Source: Vibrio sp. 10N.261.45.E2 (lineage in GTDB: Bacteria; Pseudomonadota; Gammaproteobacteria; Enterobacterales; Vibrionaceae). From it: a DNA stretch of 37,882 bases. Location of the stretch: assembly GCF_002875705.1 (NCBI RefSeq), contig NZ_MCZZ01000024.1, positions 1 through 37,882 of the forward strand, read 5' to 3'. Positions 1 through 9,828 of this stretch are shown one piece after another. Under the pieces are notes generated by a model. That model was given only the letters and a program-made list of their open reading frames with translations, did no database searches and had not been told where the DNA came from. Positions within the stretch are counted from its first letter, which is position 1. Each line of letters opens with the position of its first letter. Both the position numbers and the translations under genes were made by a program.

Positions 1-14
1 ACATCGCCAGGCTT
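1..14 (+). rRNA. rrf: 5S rRNA, 3' end only
   Basis: The first bases (acatcgccaggctt) match what I remember of the 3' end of Vibrio 5S rRNA, where CGCCAGGC pairs with the 5' end to close helix I. The rest of the gene lies left of the window. tRNA-Asp follows about 40 bases later, which is a usual distal arrangement of an rrn operon. The exact mature end (13-15) is uncertain. Confidence 0.75.
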
Positions 15-56
15 TAAATTATGAACACTTGTCAGCGACGACAAGTAGTCCACTGC

Positions 57-133
57 GGAGTGGTAGTTCAGTTGGTTAGAATACCGGCCTGTCACGCCGG
101 GGGTCGCGGGTTCGAGTCCCGTCCACTCCGCCA
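57..133 (+). tRNA. tRNA-Asp (GTC)
   Basis: A complete 77-base cloverleaf. The acceptor stem GGAGTGG pairs with CCACTCC, the D arm is followed by anticodon loop CTGTCAC (anticodon GTC), and the T loop is GGTTCGAGTCC. A genomically encoded CCA ends the gene. It lies directly after the 5S rRNA end, so it is probably a distal tRNA of the rrn operon. Confidence 0.97.
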
Positions 134-143
134 CTTATTCGAT

Positions 144-168
144 AACCTCGCCTAGTGCGAGGTTTTTT
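144..168 (+). terminator. Hairpin plus T-run between the two tRNAs
   Basis: AACCTCGC and GCGAGGTT form a perfect 8-bp stem with loop ctagt, followed by six T residues. This looks like an intrinsic terminator, but tRNA-Trp starts only about 25 bases downstream with no room for its own promoter. It may be a partial terminator, a processing signal, or be overridden by rrn antitermination. Confidence 0.6.
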
Positions 169-193
169 CGAATCTGAAGTAAGATAAAGTTTT

Positions 194-270
<77 letters not shown>

Positions 271-290
271 TTTTCCCTTATGGGATATGA

Positions 291-318
291 AAAGCCTCAA
301 CTTCGGTTGAGGCTTTTT
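291..318 (+). terminator. rrn operon / tRNA-Trp terminator
   Basis: The stem AAAGCCTCAA/TTGAGGCTTT has a CTTCGG-type (UUCG) loop and a T-run. It is a strong intrinsic terminator that closes the rrn-tRNA transcript. Confidence 0.9.
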
Positions 319-329
319 GCCATCTAGTA

Positions 330-491
330 TTATGAAAAATAGAGATTTTCAGAACTCTTGCCTATCAACCCCATCAAAAGCTCATCAGAAACGTTCATAA
401 AGCCTCTCCAAAACACTTCCGGTACATATCCTGAACTTTCAGCTTCGACCTCGTGGTGAGCTATACAGCTATGAATAGCGCTTGCGCCTAC
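330..491 (-). pseudogene. Possible C-terminal gene remnant
   Basis: The minus strand holds a 53-codon open stretch ending in TAA, with an in-frame stop immediately upstream and no credible start or ribosome site. The peptide ends ...EVFWRGFMNVSDELLMGLIG... and has protein-like composition, but I do not recognise the family. It sits between the rrn terminator and the DUF6933-like gene, in a stretch that looks like decayed accessory DNA. It could also be chance open frame. Confidence 0.25.
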
Positions 492-589
492 CTAGAGTGA
501 ATATTGCCAACAAACACCTTTCATCGAAATTCGCGACTGGTATGGTCTATATCCGGTCATGTAGTTGGAATCGGTGGTCGATATAATAT

Positions 590-1381
590 TTATGGTTTGG
601 TAGGAAATACGATTACATTATCTGGTATGCATCCTGACTGATTTTTGATATCCCACTCTTCGTTTACGGTATTCATCTCTAAGGTGGTGATATCTCCCGA
701 CATAGACTGCTTAAGTTGTCGTATACGCTCAGAGATACTTCTAACTTGCTTTTCATCGTATCCACAGTAGTTTTGTAACCAATGAAACAACATCTGGTTC
801 GCAGGATAAATCATGTATTTAAGCCCTTTATATTGCTTAGGCATGCTATTCATATCCGCATCAAAGCACATAATTTGTTCAGTATCAGGCAAGCATCCGG
901 AGTTTTCAGCTGTATCCTTAAAGAACCAAGTTATTTCGTTGAGATGTGACTGTAAACTTCTGTCCGAACGAGTAAAGAAGCGGTACTCGTTATTCAACCT
1001 TAAGAATTTCTTCAACATCGGGTCAAAAGTATCATCATTCATGATCATTAGATCTTCGCCAAAATACTGTACTAAGTTGGCTATACGTTCAATAAAGTCA
1101 GTGATAAATCGTTGGTGCTCACCTTTCTTCAGGTCTACGAAGGTCATTACATAGCGAGTATTTTTCTCTATAGCAAAGATAATAGGTTTACGCTGGACTC
1201 TGATCACATGTACTAACCATTCGCTGATTTCTTTGGGCGTATTGCCGTCGTTATCTTTTAGATGGTAGATATCATCTGATATCAATTTACAGGGAGTAGG
1301 ATTGATTGGTGATATCTTTTCTCCTTGTCGAGTTACGGTGAAGAAATCACTAGCAGCTTTAGTACAGTTGAAAATCAGCAT
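590..1381 (-). CDS. DUF6933-like hypothetical protein
   Basis: This 263-residue protein has no signal peptide or membrane segment. Its opening MLIFNCTKAASDFF and a later stretch YVMTFVDLKKGEHQRFI resemble what I recall of DUF6933 proteins, a family of unknown function found in Vibrio and other marine bacteria. Conserved-looking features are the DLKKG motif near residue 85, an SDRSLQSHLNE motif near 140 and an HWLQNYCGY motif near 200. The start ATG at 1381 fits the family's short conserved N-terminus. It stands alone between the rrn/tRNA end and a truncated oxidase gene, in AT-rich surroundings that suggest acquired DNA. Function is unknown; the family assignment is from memory. Confidence 0.7.
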   Translation of the reverse strand: MLIFNCTKAASDFFTVTRQGEKISPINPTPCKLISDDIYHLKDNDGNTPKEISEWLVHVIRVQRKPIIFAIEKNTRYVMTFVDLKKGEHQRFITDFIERIANLVQYFGEDLMIMNDDTFDPMLKKFLRLNNEYRFFTRSDRSLQSHLNEITWFFKDTAENSGCLPDTEQIMCFDADMNSMPKQYKGLKYMIYPANQMLFHWLQNYCGYDEKQVRSISERIRQLKQSMSGDITTLEMNTVNEEWDIKNQSGCIPDNVIVFPTKP

Positions 1382-1721
1382 GGTATGTTTTTTCTAGTTG
1401 TTTAAGTTGTATCAGATTAAAGGCTGTTTCAATAAAAGCCAACCTGTAGATAGTACGTAAACGACCATGAAGTTATGATTTTCGTCATTAGTATATGCTG
1501 TAACCTTTGTCTGTACTGACCACCAACGATAAATCTCAGTCTTTGTTATAGCAATGTAGGAGTGTTGCCGATGTTTGTTTATTGATGTTGTGGTGATGAT
1601 TAGAAGTGAGATTACAACGCTGAGCAAAACGAGAATGACGGCAATATACTATTGCTAAAGACAGTATCTGAGATTTATCCCTGAGTCCCACCATAACAAT
1701 CCACCTCAACTTCTTCCACAT
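1382..1721. other. AT-rich gap without a supportable gene
   Basis: Short open frames exist here, for example a minus-strand frame at 1412-1627 with a TTG start. None has a ribosome site, recognisable domain or convincing length. The DNA lies between the DUF6933-like gene and the point where multicopper oxidase similarity begins, so it probably contains the junction that removed the oxidase N-terminus. I see no transposase, terminal repeats or tRNA duplication. Confidence 0.5.
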
Positions 1722-2648
1722 GTTGAAGAGAGCACGCCAGTTCAGTTCGATGAAGAGCATGCTCTGATGCTTAAACATTGGCATATCGACAAACAAGGTC
1801 AGTGGAAAGACTTAATGATTCCTCGCCTCAGCGCTCGTATGGGTACGCCAGGAGAGTGGAGTAGCATCAATGGCGTACATGAACCCATCTATCAATTGAA
1901 GCAGCACGCAACGACTAGGCTGCGTATCGCGAATGTTGATAACACGATTACCTATCCGGTTGCTATTGAAGGGGCTGAAGCATGGGTCATTGCTATTGAT
2001 GGTAACCCTATAAAGACACCTTATAAGCTGACTCAGCATAAAATTGGCCCAGGTATGCGTGTCGATCTTGGGTTGATTGCTCCCAAGGCGGGGGAGCGAG
2101 TGAATGTCCTTCAAATGAAAGGACGTTTTCCTTTTTCATTATGTGAATTTGAGGTTGTAGATTCCACGCTAATAGAAGGCCAAACACTTCCTTTATTGCC
2201 TCTCAATCCAGTGCCTAACTTAGATCTCGTCAACGCAGAAGAAATCGATTTTGTGTTTGAGTGGGAAGGGGCGGTATCACCGGTATCTAAAGATGGGAAG
2301 TCGATGCCTAAGTTTTGGCTCACTAACAAGCGCGCGTGGGAGGGAATGAGCAAAGACAATATTCCCGAGCCGTTGGCGACTTTAGAGTTAGGCAAAACTT
2401 ATATATTCGATCTAAAGAACGTCACTCAATACCACCACCCAATTCATATTCATGGTCATACATTCACTGTATTGGAACTTGATGGCAAAAAAATAGAAGA
2501 GCCTTTCCATACCGATACTGTATTACTAGGGAAAAATGGCCGAGCGAAAGCTGCGTTTGTTGCAGACAACCCAGGGCGTTGGATGTACCACTGTCATGTA
2601 ATCGAACACATGAAAACGGGATTGATGGGATATATTGAAGTTAAGTGA
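1722..2648 (+). pseudogene. Multicopper oxidase, 5'-truncated remnant
   Basis: The frame encodes the second and third cupredoxin domains of a periplasmic multicopper oxidase (CopA/CueO-like). The C-terminal copper motifs are intact: HHPIHIHGH followed by HCHVIEH with a downstream Met (type 1, 2 and 3 ligands). The first domain, its HxHG and HxH ligands and the export signal are absent. Family-like sequence starts around 1722 (VEESTPVQFDEEHALML) and the frame is closed upstream by a stop at 1656-1658. The first ATG (1767) has no good ribosome site. Without domain 1 the trinuclear copper centre cannot form, so this is probably a pseudogene left by deletion or by insertion of the neighbouring AT-rich DNA. 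A 293-residue product from 1767 is possible but unlikely to be an active oxidase. Confidence 0.85.
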
Positions 2649-2748
2649 CACCTGTAACGTTTAATATTTGCGCATGCATTCTTAGTTTCTACCCTCGCTT
2701 TTATCGGCGGTAAAGCTAGAATATAGGGACTGTTATTTGGGAGGATTC

Positions 2749-3132
2749 ATGGGTCAGTTATCTATTTTAGGTTTTATTGCCATTGGTGGTGCATTTGGTG
2801 CTTGTTCGCGCTATTTGATTTCAGAGTTATGTGTGGCGATGTTAGGGCGTGGTTTTCCTTACGGTACGCTGACTGTTAACGTGATCGGCTCCTTCATTAT
2901 GGGTCTACTGATCGCCGCATTTGAAAATGAGATGGTTGCGACTGAACCATGGAGACAGATCATTGGCCTCGGTTTCCTTGGAGCTTTGACTACATTCTCT
3001 ACATTTTCGATGGATAACGTGCTTCTTATGCAGCAGGGCGCTTTCTTTAAGATGGGGCTCAATGTGCTACTCAACGTGGTTCTCAGTATTTCAGCAGCAT
3101 GGATCGGCTTCCAACTTTTGATAAAGTCTTAA
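2749..3132 (+). CDS. crcB: Fluoride channel CrcB/FluC
   Basis: This 127-residue inner-membrane protein belongs to the Fluc family, which works as a dual-topology dimer exporting fluoride. It has four hydrophobic segments. Family motifs are GGAFGACSRY near the N-terminus, GTLTVNVIGSFIMG around residues 40-55 and GFLGALTTFSTFS around 75-87, which includes the pore phenylalanines. The ATG at 2749 is preferred over an in-frame TTG at 2737 because GGAGG at 2740-2744 is well spaced for it. I do not see a fluoride (crcB-motif) riboswitch in the preceding 100 bases. A terminator at 3159 separates it from thiC. Confidence 0.93.
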   Translation: MGQLSILGFIAIGGAFGACSRYLISELCVAMLGRGFPYGTLTVNVIGSFIMGLLIAAFENEMVATEPWRQIIGLGFLGALTTFSTFSMDNVLLMQQGAFFKMGLNVLLNVVLSISAAWIGFQLLIKS

Positions 3133-3158
3133 AACTTTCTTACGATTTGTTAACAACT

Positions 3159-3185
3159 CGGCTTGGTTTATCCAAGCCGTTTTTA
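3159..3185 (+). terminator. crcB terminator
   Basis: A perfect 8-bp stem CGGCTTGG/CCAAGCCG with a 5-base loop is followed by a T-run. It closes the crcB transcript just before the thiC leader. Confidence 0.88.
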
Positions 3186-3191
3186 TATACT
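3164..3191 (+). promoter_or_regulatory. Candidate thiC promoter
   Basis: TTGGTT (3164-3169) and TATACT (3186-3191) are separated by 16 bases. This places a start near 3198, just before the first helix of the TPP riboswitch. The -35 lies within the crcB terminator hairpin. This is an inference from spacing and from where the riboswitch must begin. Confidence 0.5.
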
Positions 3192-3199
3192 CGATCGAA

Positions 3200-3281
3200 C
3201 TTGTCGGAGTGCCATATGGCTGAGACCGTTAACTCGGGATCCGTTGAACCTGATCAGGCTAATACCTGCGAAGGGAACAAG
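3200..3281 (+). promoter_or_regulatory. TPP riboswitch (THI element)
   Basis: The conserved THI-box elements are present in order: CTTGTCGG, GGCTGAGA, the segment CCGTTGAACCTGATCAGG, and the 3' part CTAATACCTGCGAAGGGAACAAG. Helix P1 is CTTGT (3200-3204) with ACAAG (3277-3281). It senses thiamine pyrophosphate and represses the downstream thiC operon. The downstream segment CTCTTGT (3353-3359) is complementary to ACAAGAG (3277-3283), so it could compete with P1. A GGCTAAAAGCC hairpin sits just before the thiC ribosome site. Confidence 0.97.
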
Positions 3282-3404
3282 AGTAGATATCTAACTAGAA
3301 TCCTTCTAGAGATCTATCTCCAGATCACAACTGTATTTCTTAACGTGATCCCTCTTGTAGCATCTAATCCGTCAAGCATTTTTATCCCTATAAATAATGG
3401 CTAA

Positions 3405-5371
<1,967 letters not shown>

Positions 5372-5372
<1 letters not shown>

Positions 5373-6664
5373 TGACAGTGAAGGTTCTCATCCCATCTCA
5401 ATACATCGAGTTAACGGGGGAGGTTCAAAACTGTCTATTGGTTGCTAAACGACAAGGTTTAGCAACTGATGCAGTTGAGTTGGGTGTAAGCCCAACTCGA
5501 TACTTCTCTATCGTTGATGCTCAACAGGCACTATCTATTGGTTTTGCTCATGATATTGATTCATTGGCGGAGTGTCAGTTAGCGCAACTGAACCATGTTG
5601 TTGATTACAGTAATTCAGTTGCTTTAACTGATGTTTGTGCCGCTTTGACTCAAGCTTCGAACACCGTCTATATAGGAGTCCCCGATGATTCAGCTGTGTT
5701 AGATATCTGGTCACACATAGATGCTAATCGTGTTATCAAGAGTGAAACTACAGCTCATCAAGAGTTATATAGTCGTGGCCACTTTGCTTGGTTACTTACT
5801 TTATTGGCGTTGGAATTTCCATTGGAAGACGCGCTGGTTTTAGCTCGCGCTGCATCGAATGTTTCACGTGGAACATGGCCTGCACATCATCGAGATTTTC
5901 CTATCCCTGTTCTTGAAGATCAACGATTGGATATCAGTGTTGGTTGGGCTAACCAAGGGACATCACTTTCCTTCCCTGAGTTAAGCAAAAACAGTCTCGG
6001 CTTATACCCAGTGGTTGATGATGTTGAGTGGATAGAAAGGTTGCTTAAGCTTGGGATCAACACCGTCCAACTGCGTATTAAGAACCCTCAACAAGCCGAC
6101 TTAGAACAACAAGTCGCGCGATCGATCGAGCTTGGGCGAGAATATAACGCTCAGGTTTTTATTAACGATTACTGGCAGCTTGCACTCAAACATGGCGCTT
6201 TTGGTGTTCACTTGGGACAAGAGGATATTGAAGAATCAAACCTTTCCCAACTTAGCCAAGCAGGTATTAAGATCGGTCTATCGACTCATGGTTATTATGA
6301 GTTGCTACGCATCGTCCAAATCAATCCAAGCTACATTGCACTAGGCCATATCTTCCCGACTACGACGAAACAGATGCCATCAAAGCCTCAAGGTTTGGTG
6401 CGTTTATCTCTGTACCAACAGCTAATTGATACCATCCCATACACAGAAGAACTTACTGGTTATCCGACGGTTGCTATTGGTGGTATTGACCAATCGACAG
6501 CTGCGCAGGTTTGGGATTGTGGTGTATCGAGCTTGGCGGTTGTACGTGCGATTACATTAGCGGAAGACCCACAAAAAGTGATCGAATTCTTCGATAAGCT
6601 GATGACTCCTAGCTCTTCAATGACGAGTAAAGAGGTTATGCGGGAGCCTAGCTATGCTGAGTGA
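5372..6664 (+). CDS. thiE: Thiamine-phosphate synthase ThiE with N-terminal extension
   Basis: ThiE joins HMP-PP and the thiazole phosphate to make thiamine phosphate. The catalytic TIM-barrel domain is the C-terminal half (about residues 208-415): TVQLRIK, FINDYWQLA, GVHLGQED, GLSTH, LGHIFPTTTK and VAIGGI are all recognisable. The protein is 430 residues, about twice the usual length of about 210. The extra 200 N-terminal residues include FPLEDALVLARAASNVSRGTWP (about 150-170), which looks like the C-terminal end of ThiD/ribokinase-fold kinases. I see no intact ATP-binding motif there, so it may be a degenerate HMP-P kinase. The start overlaps thiC by one base and the end overlaps thiF by 11 bases. 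A parS-like site is embedded at codons 163-168. Confidence 0.95.
5860..5875 (-). promoter_or_regulatory. parS centromere site 1 (inside thiE)
   Basis: TGTTTCACGTGGAACA is the exact reverse complement of the canonical ParB-binding 16-mer TGTTCCACGTGAAACA. It lies within thiE and encodes part of NVSRGTW. ParB of chromosome I is expected to bind here and spread; the ParABS role comes from family knowledge. Two more sites follow at 9710 and 12906. Confidence 0.9.
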
Positions 6665-7436
6665 CTTTGAGTTCATTCGTTACCAACGACAAATTGCCTT
6701 GCCTGAAGTCGGTGAGCAAGGTCAACGCAACCTGTTAAATAGCCATGTGTTGGTGATTGGTTGTGGTGGCTTAGGTAATTCTGCTGCTCTCTATCTCGCA
6801 GCTTCTGGTGTCGGAAGAATCGTTTTGGTCGATGATGATTGTGTTGATTCGTCCAACCTGCAGAGACAGGTTGCGTTCAAGGAGAGCCAATTAGGTTCAC
6901 CTAAGGTCGAAGCACTTAAACAACAACTGAATGAGCTCAATGGTCGAAGCCAAGTAAGAACCATCAATCAACGAATGAGTGAAAGCCAACTTGAATTAGA
7001 AGTAATGTTGGCTGATCTCGTGTTGGATTGTACTGACAACTTCGCGTCACGCCAGCAGGTTAACCGAGCTTGTTTTAAAGCTAATACACCTTTGATATCG
7101 GGTTCTGCAATCGGCTGGAAAGGTCAATTTATTGTTTTTGATTATCAGAACCAGAAAGGGTGTTACCACTGCCTTTTCCCGTTTGAACATCATCCACAAA
7201 CAACGCGTTGTAGTGATAGCGGCATCATTGGTCCAGTGGTCGGCACTATCGGTAATCTCCAAGCTCTTGCTGCTATTCAGCGTATTAGTGGTGGCGAGTT
7301 TAAAGTCGCAACGCATCAGCTAAAGCTGTTCGATGGCCAGACCATGAACTGGCAAAACCTAATGGTCACGCAAGATAGCGAATGTCCGGTTTGCAACACA
7401 ACGGCGATCCAACATCTAGAAGAAGAAGCACAATGA
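6654..7436 (+). CDS. thiF: ThiS adenylyltransferase ThiF
   Basis: ThiF (E1/MoeB family, 260 residues) adenylates the C-terminal Gly-Gly of ThiS using ATP so that sulfur can be loaded for thiazole synthesis. The nucleotide loop GCGGLGNSAAL is near residue 37. It is followed by DDDCVDSSNLQRQ and DCTDNFASRQ. Zinc ligands are CYHC (about residue 170) and CPVC near the C-terminus. Its ATG lies inside the end of thiE (11-base overlap) and its TGA overlaps the thiS ATG, which indicates translational coupling. Confidence 0.97.
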   Translation: MLSDFEFIRYQRQIALPEVGEQGQRNLLNSHVLVIGCGGLGNSAALYLAASGVGRIVLVDDDCVDSSNLQRQVAFKESQLGSPKVEALKQQLNELNGRSQVRTINQRMSESQLELEVMLADLVLDCTDNFASRQQVNRACFKANTPLISGSAIGWKGQFIVFDYQNQKGCYHCLFPFEHHPQTTRCSDSGIIGPVVGTIGNLQALAAIQRISGGEFKVATHQLKLFDGQTMNWQNLMVTQDSECPVCNTTAIQHLEEEAQ

Positions 7437-7642
7437 GCCACATAACTATTTCTATAAACGAGCAACCAGAGCTGGTCGCGCAATCGTCATCTCTTTCAGA
7501 CATCATCCAAGCACTATCGCTACCTGATTTAGGGTGTGTATTTGCTATCAATAATGCGGTTGTACCACGCAGTCAATGGCAAAAAACCATCGTCAACGAG
7601 GGCGATTCCATCTCTCTTTTCCAAGCTATTGCAGGGGGCTAA
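7433..7642 (+). CDS. thiS: Sulfur carrier protein ThiS
   Basis: A 69-residue ubiquitin-fold protein ending in the diagnostic Gly-Gly (AIAGG has the pair at the very C-terminus). It carries sulfur as a thiocarboxylate to ThiG. The ATG at 7433 overlaps the thiF stop (ATGA). This start gives the family length and begins [12 protein letters not shown]. It is one step of the thiFSGH thiazole module. Confidence 0.95.
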   Translation: MSHITISINEQPELVAQSSSLSDIIQALSLPDLGCVFAINNAVVPRSQWQKTIVNEGDSISLFQAIAGG

Positions 7643-7644
7643 CC

Positions 7645-8409
7645 ATGTTAACCATCGCAGATAAAACGTTTCAATCACGTCTGTTCACTGGAACCGGCAA
7701 GTTCGCAAACAAACATTTGATGGCGAGTGCTATCGAAGCGTCAGGTTCTCAGCTAGCAACCATGGCACTGAAGAGAGTCGATATTCGTTCTGAGCAAGAT
7801 GATATTTTGCAGCCAATTATTGATGCTGGCGTTAATCTACTTCCGAATACCTCTGGTGCGAAGAACGCGAAGGATGCGATTTTTGCCGCACATTTGGCTC
7901 GCGAAGCACTCGGTACTAACTGGCTAAAGCTTGAGATTCACCCAGATCCAAAGTACTTGATGCCAGACCCCATCGAGACACTTAACGCTGCTGAGCAGTT
8001 GGTGAAAAATGGTTTTGTTGTGTTGCCTTATTGCCACGCCGACCCTGTCTTGTGTAAGCGCTTAGAAGAGGTAGGTTGTGCTGCTGTGATGCCACTCGGT
8101 GCACCGATTGGTTCGAATAAGGGAATCGCTTCAGCGGACTTCTTAGAGATCATTATCGACCAAGCCAACGTTCCTGTGATTGTTGATGCGGGCATTGGTG
8201 CGCCATCACATGCTGCACGTGCAATGGAAATGGGTGCAGATGCTGTGTTAGTGAATACGGCGATTGCTGCTTCTCAACAGCCAGTTGAAATGGCGATTGC
8301 CTTTAAGTTGGCAGTTGAAGCGGGCCGTATGGCTTACCTTGCTGGTCTCGCTGGTCAGGTATCTCACGCGGTTGCTTCTAGTCCGCTAACTTCATTCCTA
8401 GACGAGTAG
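7645..8409 (+). CDS. thiG: Thiazole synthase ThiG
   Basis: ThiG (254 residues, TIM barrel) condenses deoxyxylulose 5-phosphate, dehydroglycine and ThiS-thiocarboxylate into thiazole phosphate. Typical segments are LFTGTGKF, the Schiff-base lysine region [34 protein letters not shown] and [31 protein letters not shown]. The ATG at 7645 lies two bases after the thiS stop, and a longer in-frame extension upstream only overlaps thiS. Confidence 0.97.
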   Translation: MLTIADKTFQSRLFTGTGKFANKHLMASAIEASGSQLATMALKRVDIRSEQDDILQPIIDAGVNLLPNTSGAKNAKDAIFAAHLAREALGTNWLKLEIHPDPKYLMPDPIETLNAAEQLVKNGFVVLPYCHADPVLCKRLEEVGCAAVMPLGAPIGSNKGIASADFLEIIIDQANVPVIVDAGIGAPSHAARAMEMGADAVLVNTAIAASQQPVEMAIAFKLAVEAGRMAYLAGLAGQVSHAVASSPLTSFLDE

Positions 8410-8416
8410 TATTGCC

Positions 8417-9529
8417 ATGACGTTTGTTGATCGATTTAAACAGCTCAACTGGGATGACATTGGTATGTCTATCTTCAGTAAAACGGCGGCGGATGTTGAA
8501 CGTGCTCTGAGTAAACCCAAACGTGACTTAGAAGATTTTAAGGCTTTGATCTCTCCGGCTGCAGAACCTTACTTAGAGCAGATGGCACAACAATCGTTGG
8601 CGTTAACACGTAAGCGATTTGGTAATACGATGTCGCTGTATATTCCTTTGTACTTATCGAACTTGTGTGCGAATGCGTGTACCTATTGTGGCTTCTCAAT
8701 GGAGAATCGCATCAAGCGTCGGACATTAACTTTGGATGAAATTGATGCCGAGAGCGCGGCCATCAAAAAGATGAAATTCGATAGTGTATTGTTGGTGACC
8801 GGTGAGCACGAAACTAAGGTTGGGATGAAATACTTCCGTGAGGTGCTACCGAATATCAAAGCACAATTTAACTATCTTGCGATGGAAGTGCAGCCGCTTG
8901 ATCAAGACGGCTACGCCGAGCTCAAAACGCTTGGCTTAGATGCAGTCATGGTTTACCAAGAAACATATAGCCCAAGTACCTATGCTGAGCACCACTTGCG
9001 TGGCAACAAAATGGATTTTGAATACCGGCTCGAAACGCCCGATCGTCTGGCAAAAGCGGGTATTGATAAGATAGGTATTGGTGCTTTGATTGGTTTGGAA
9101 GATTGGCGAACGGACTGCTTCTTCGTGGCCGCTCATTTGGATTACTTAGAGCGAACTTACTGGCAAACGCGTTACTCGATTTCTTTCCCACGTCTTCGTC
9201 CTTGTGAGGGGGGGTTGCAACCTAAGTCGATTATGAGTGATAAGCAGTTGGTGCAACTTATCTGTGCTTATCGACTATTAAACCCTGAGGTTGAGTTATC
9301 TCTTTCGACTCGTGAGTCTGCAACGTTCCGCGATAACGTGTTGCCGTTAGGTATCACTAGCATGTCTGCCGCATCAAAAACACAACCTGGTGGTTATGCT
9401 TCCGGTGAGGAAGAGCTTGAGCAGTTTGAGATAAGTGATGAGAGAAGTGCAGCTGATGTTGAGGCTATGATTCGTCAACGCGGGTTTGACCCGGTGTGGC
9501 GTGATTGGCACAGCGCTTACTCAGGCTAA
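8417..9529 (+). CDS. thiH: 2-iminoacetate synthase ThiH
   Basis: ThiH is the radical-SAM tyrosine lyase that makes dehydroglycine (2-iminoacetate) for ThiG in the aerotolerant enteric-type pathway. The protein is 370 residues, close to E. coli ThiH. The CANACTYCGF motif near residue 79-88 supplies the CxxxCxxC 4Fe-4S ligands. Downstream motifs include EVQPL, VYQETY and GALIGLEDWR. The use of ThiH rather than the oxidase ThiO is typical of Vibrio and Enterobacteria. It is the last gene of the operon, ending 220 bases before the shared terminator. Confidence 0.97.
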   Translation: MTFVDRFKQLNWDDIGMSIFSKTAADVERALSKPKRDLEDFKALISPAAEPYLEQMAQQSLALTRKRFGNTMSLYIPLYLSNLCANACTYCGFSMENRIKRRTLTLDEIDAESAAIKKMKFDSVLLVTGEHETKVGMKYFREVLPNIKAQFNYLAMEVQPLDQDGYAELKTLGLDAVMVYQETYSPSTYAEHHLRGNKMDFEYRLETPDRLAKAGIDKIGIGALIGLEDWRTDCFFVAAHLDYLERTYWQTRYSISFPRLRPCEGGLQPKSIMSDKQLVQLICAYRLLNPEVELSLSTRESATFRDNVLPLGITSMSAASKTQPGGYASGEEELEQFEISDERSAADVEAMIRQRGFDPVWRDWHSAYSG

Positions 9530-9532
9530 CTA

Positions 9533-9695
9533 ATACCAATCTAAATAAGTATCTGCACATTCTTGCTAGTTAAAATCGCTGATAGCATCGTTATAGATTT
9601 TGTAGGTAGGCCAACTAGCTAGCTGCAATCTATGCCTTGCTCTAAGCGATTTTTCCTGCGCAATTATCTGATCACCTACTTATCCAGATTGGTAT
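9533..9695. repeat. MITE-like palindromic repeat element
   Basis: This 163-base intergenic element is bounded by perfect 10-base inverted ends ATACCAATCT (9533-9542) and AGATTGGTAT (9686-9695). Inside them are nested complementary pairs: ATAAGTA/TACTTAT, AAAATCGCT/AGCGATTTT and ATAGATT/AATCTAT. The whole sequence can fold into one long imperfect hairpin. It has no coding capacity. The taccaat/attggta ends are, from memory, common in Vibrio intergenic regions, so this is likely a non-autonomous repeat. It sits right after thiH and just left of a parS site. Confidence 0.75.
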
Positions 9696-9709
9696 AACAT
9701 CTTGGCTGA

Positions 9710-9725
9710 TGTTCCACGTGAAACA
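9710..9725 (+). promoter_or_regulatory. parS centromere site 2 (intergenic)
   Basis: TGTTCCACGTGAAACA is a perfect canonical parS 16-mer. It lies between thiH and the aminopeptidase gene, 15 bases after the palindromic repeat. It has the opposite orientation to the sites at 5860 and 12906. Confidence 0.93.
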
Positions 9726-9750
9726 TAAATGATGCGAAATCAATAAACAA

Positions 9751-9780
9751 AAACGGCTACCCTTAGGTAGCCGTTTTAAT
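9751..9780. terminator. Bidirectional terminator, thiH / aminopeptidase
   Basis: A perfect 11-bp stem AAACGGCTACC/GGTAGCCGTTT has loop ctta. It has A residues on the left and T residues on the right, so it can end both the thi operon (plus) and the aminopeptidase transcript (minus). Confidence 0.9.
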
Positions 9781-9828
9781 CTCTAACTGAGCTATTAGTT
9801 TTGGTTCAGTTACCTGCCTAACAAGGTA

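Noticed and set aside
762..778. TATCCACAG as a DnaA box
   Set aside because: A single near-match inside the DUF6933-like gene with no cluster or AT-rich unwinding region nearby.
1412..1627. A 71-codon minus-strand frame with a hydrophobic start
   Set aside because: TTG start, no ribosome site, no family resemblance; lies in an AT-rich gap where chance frames are expected.
2649..2748. Fluoride riboswitch upstream of crcB
   Set aside because: The conserved crcB-motif core is not present in the 100-base leader.
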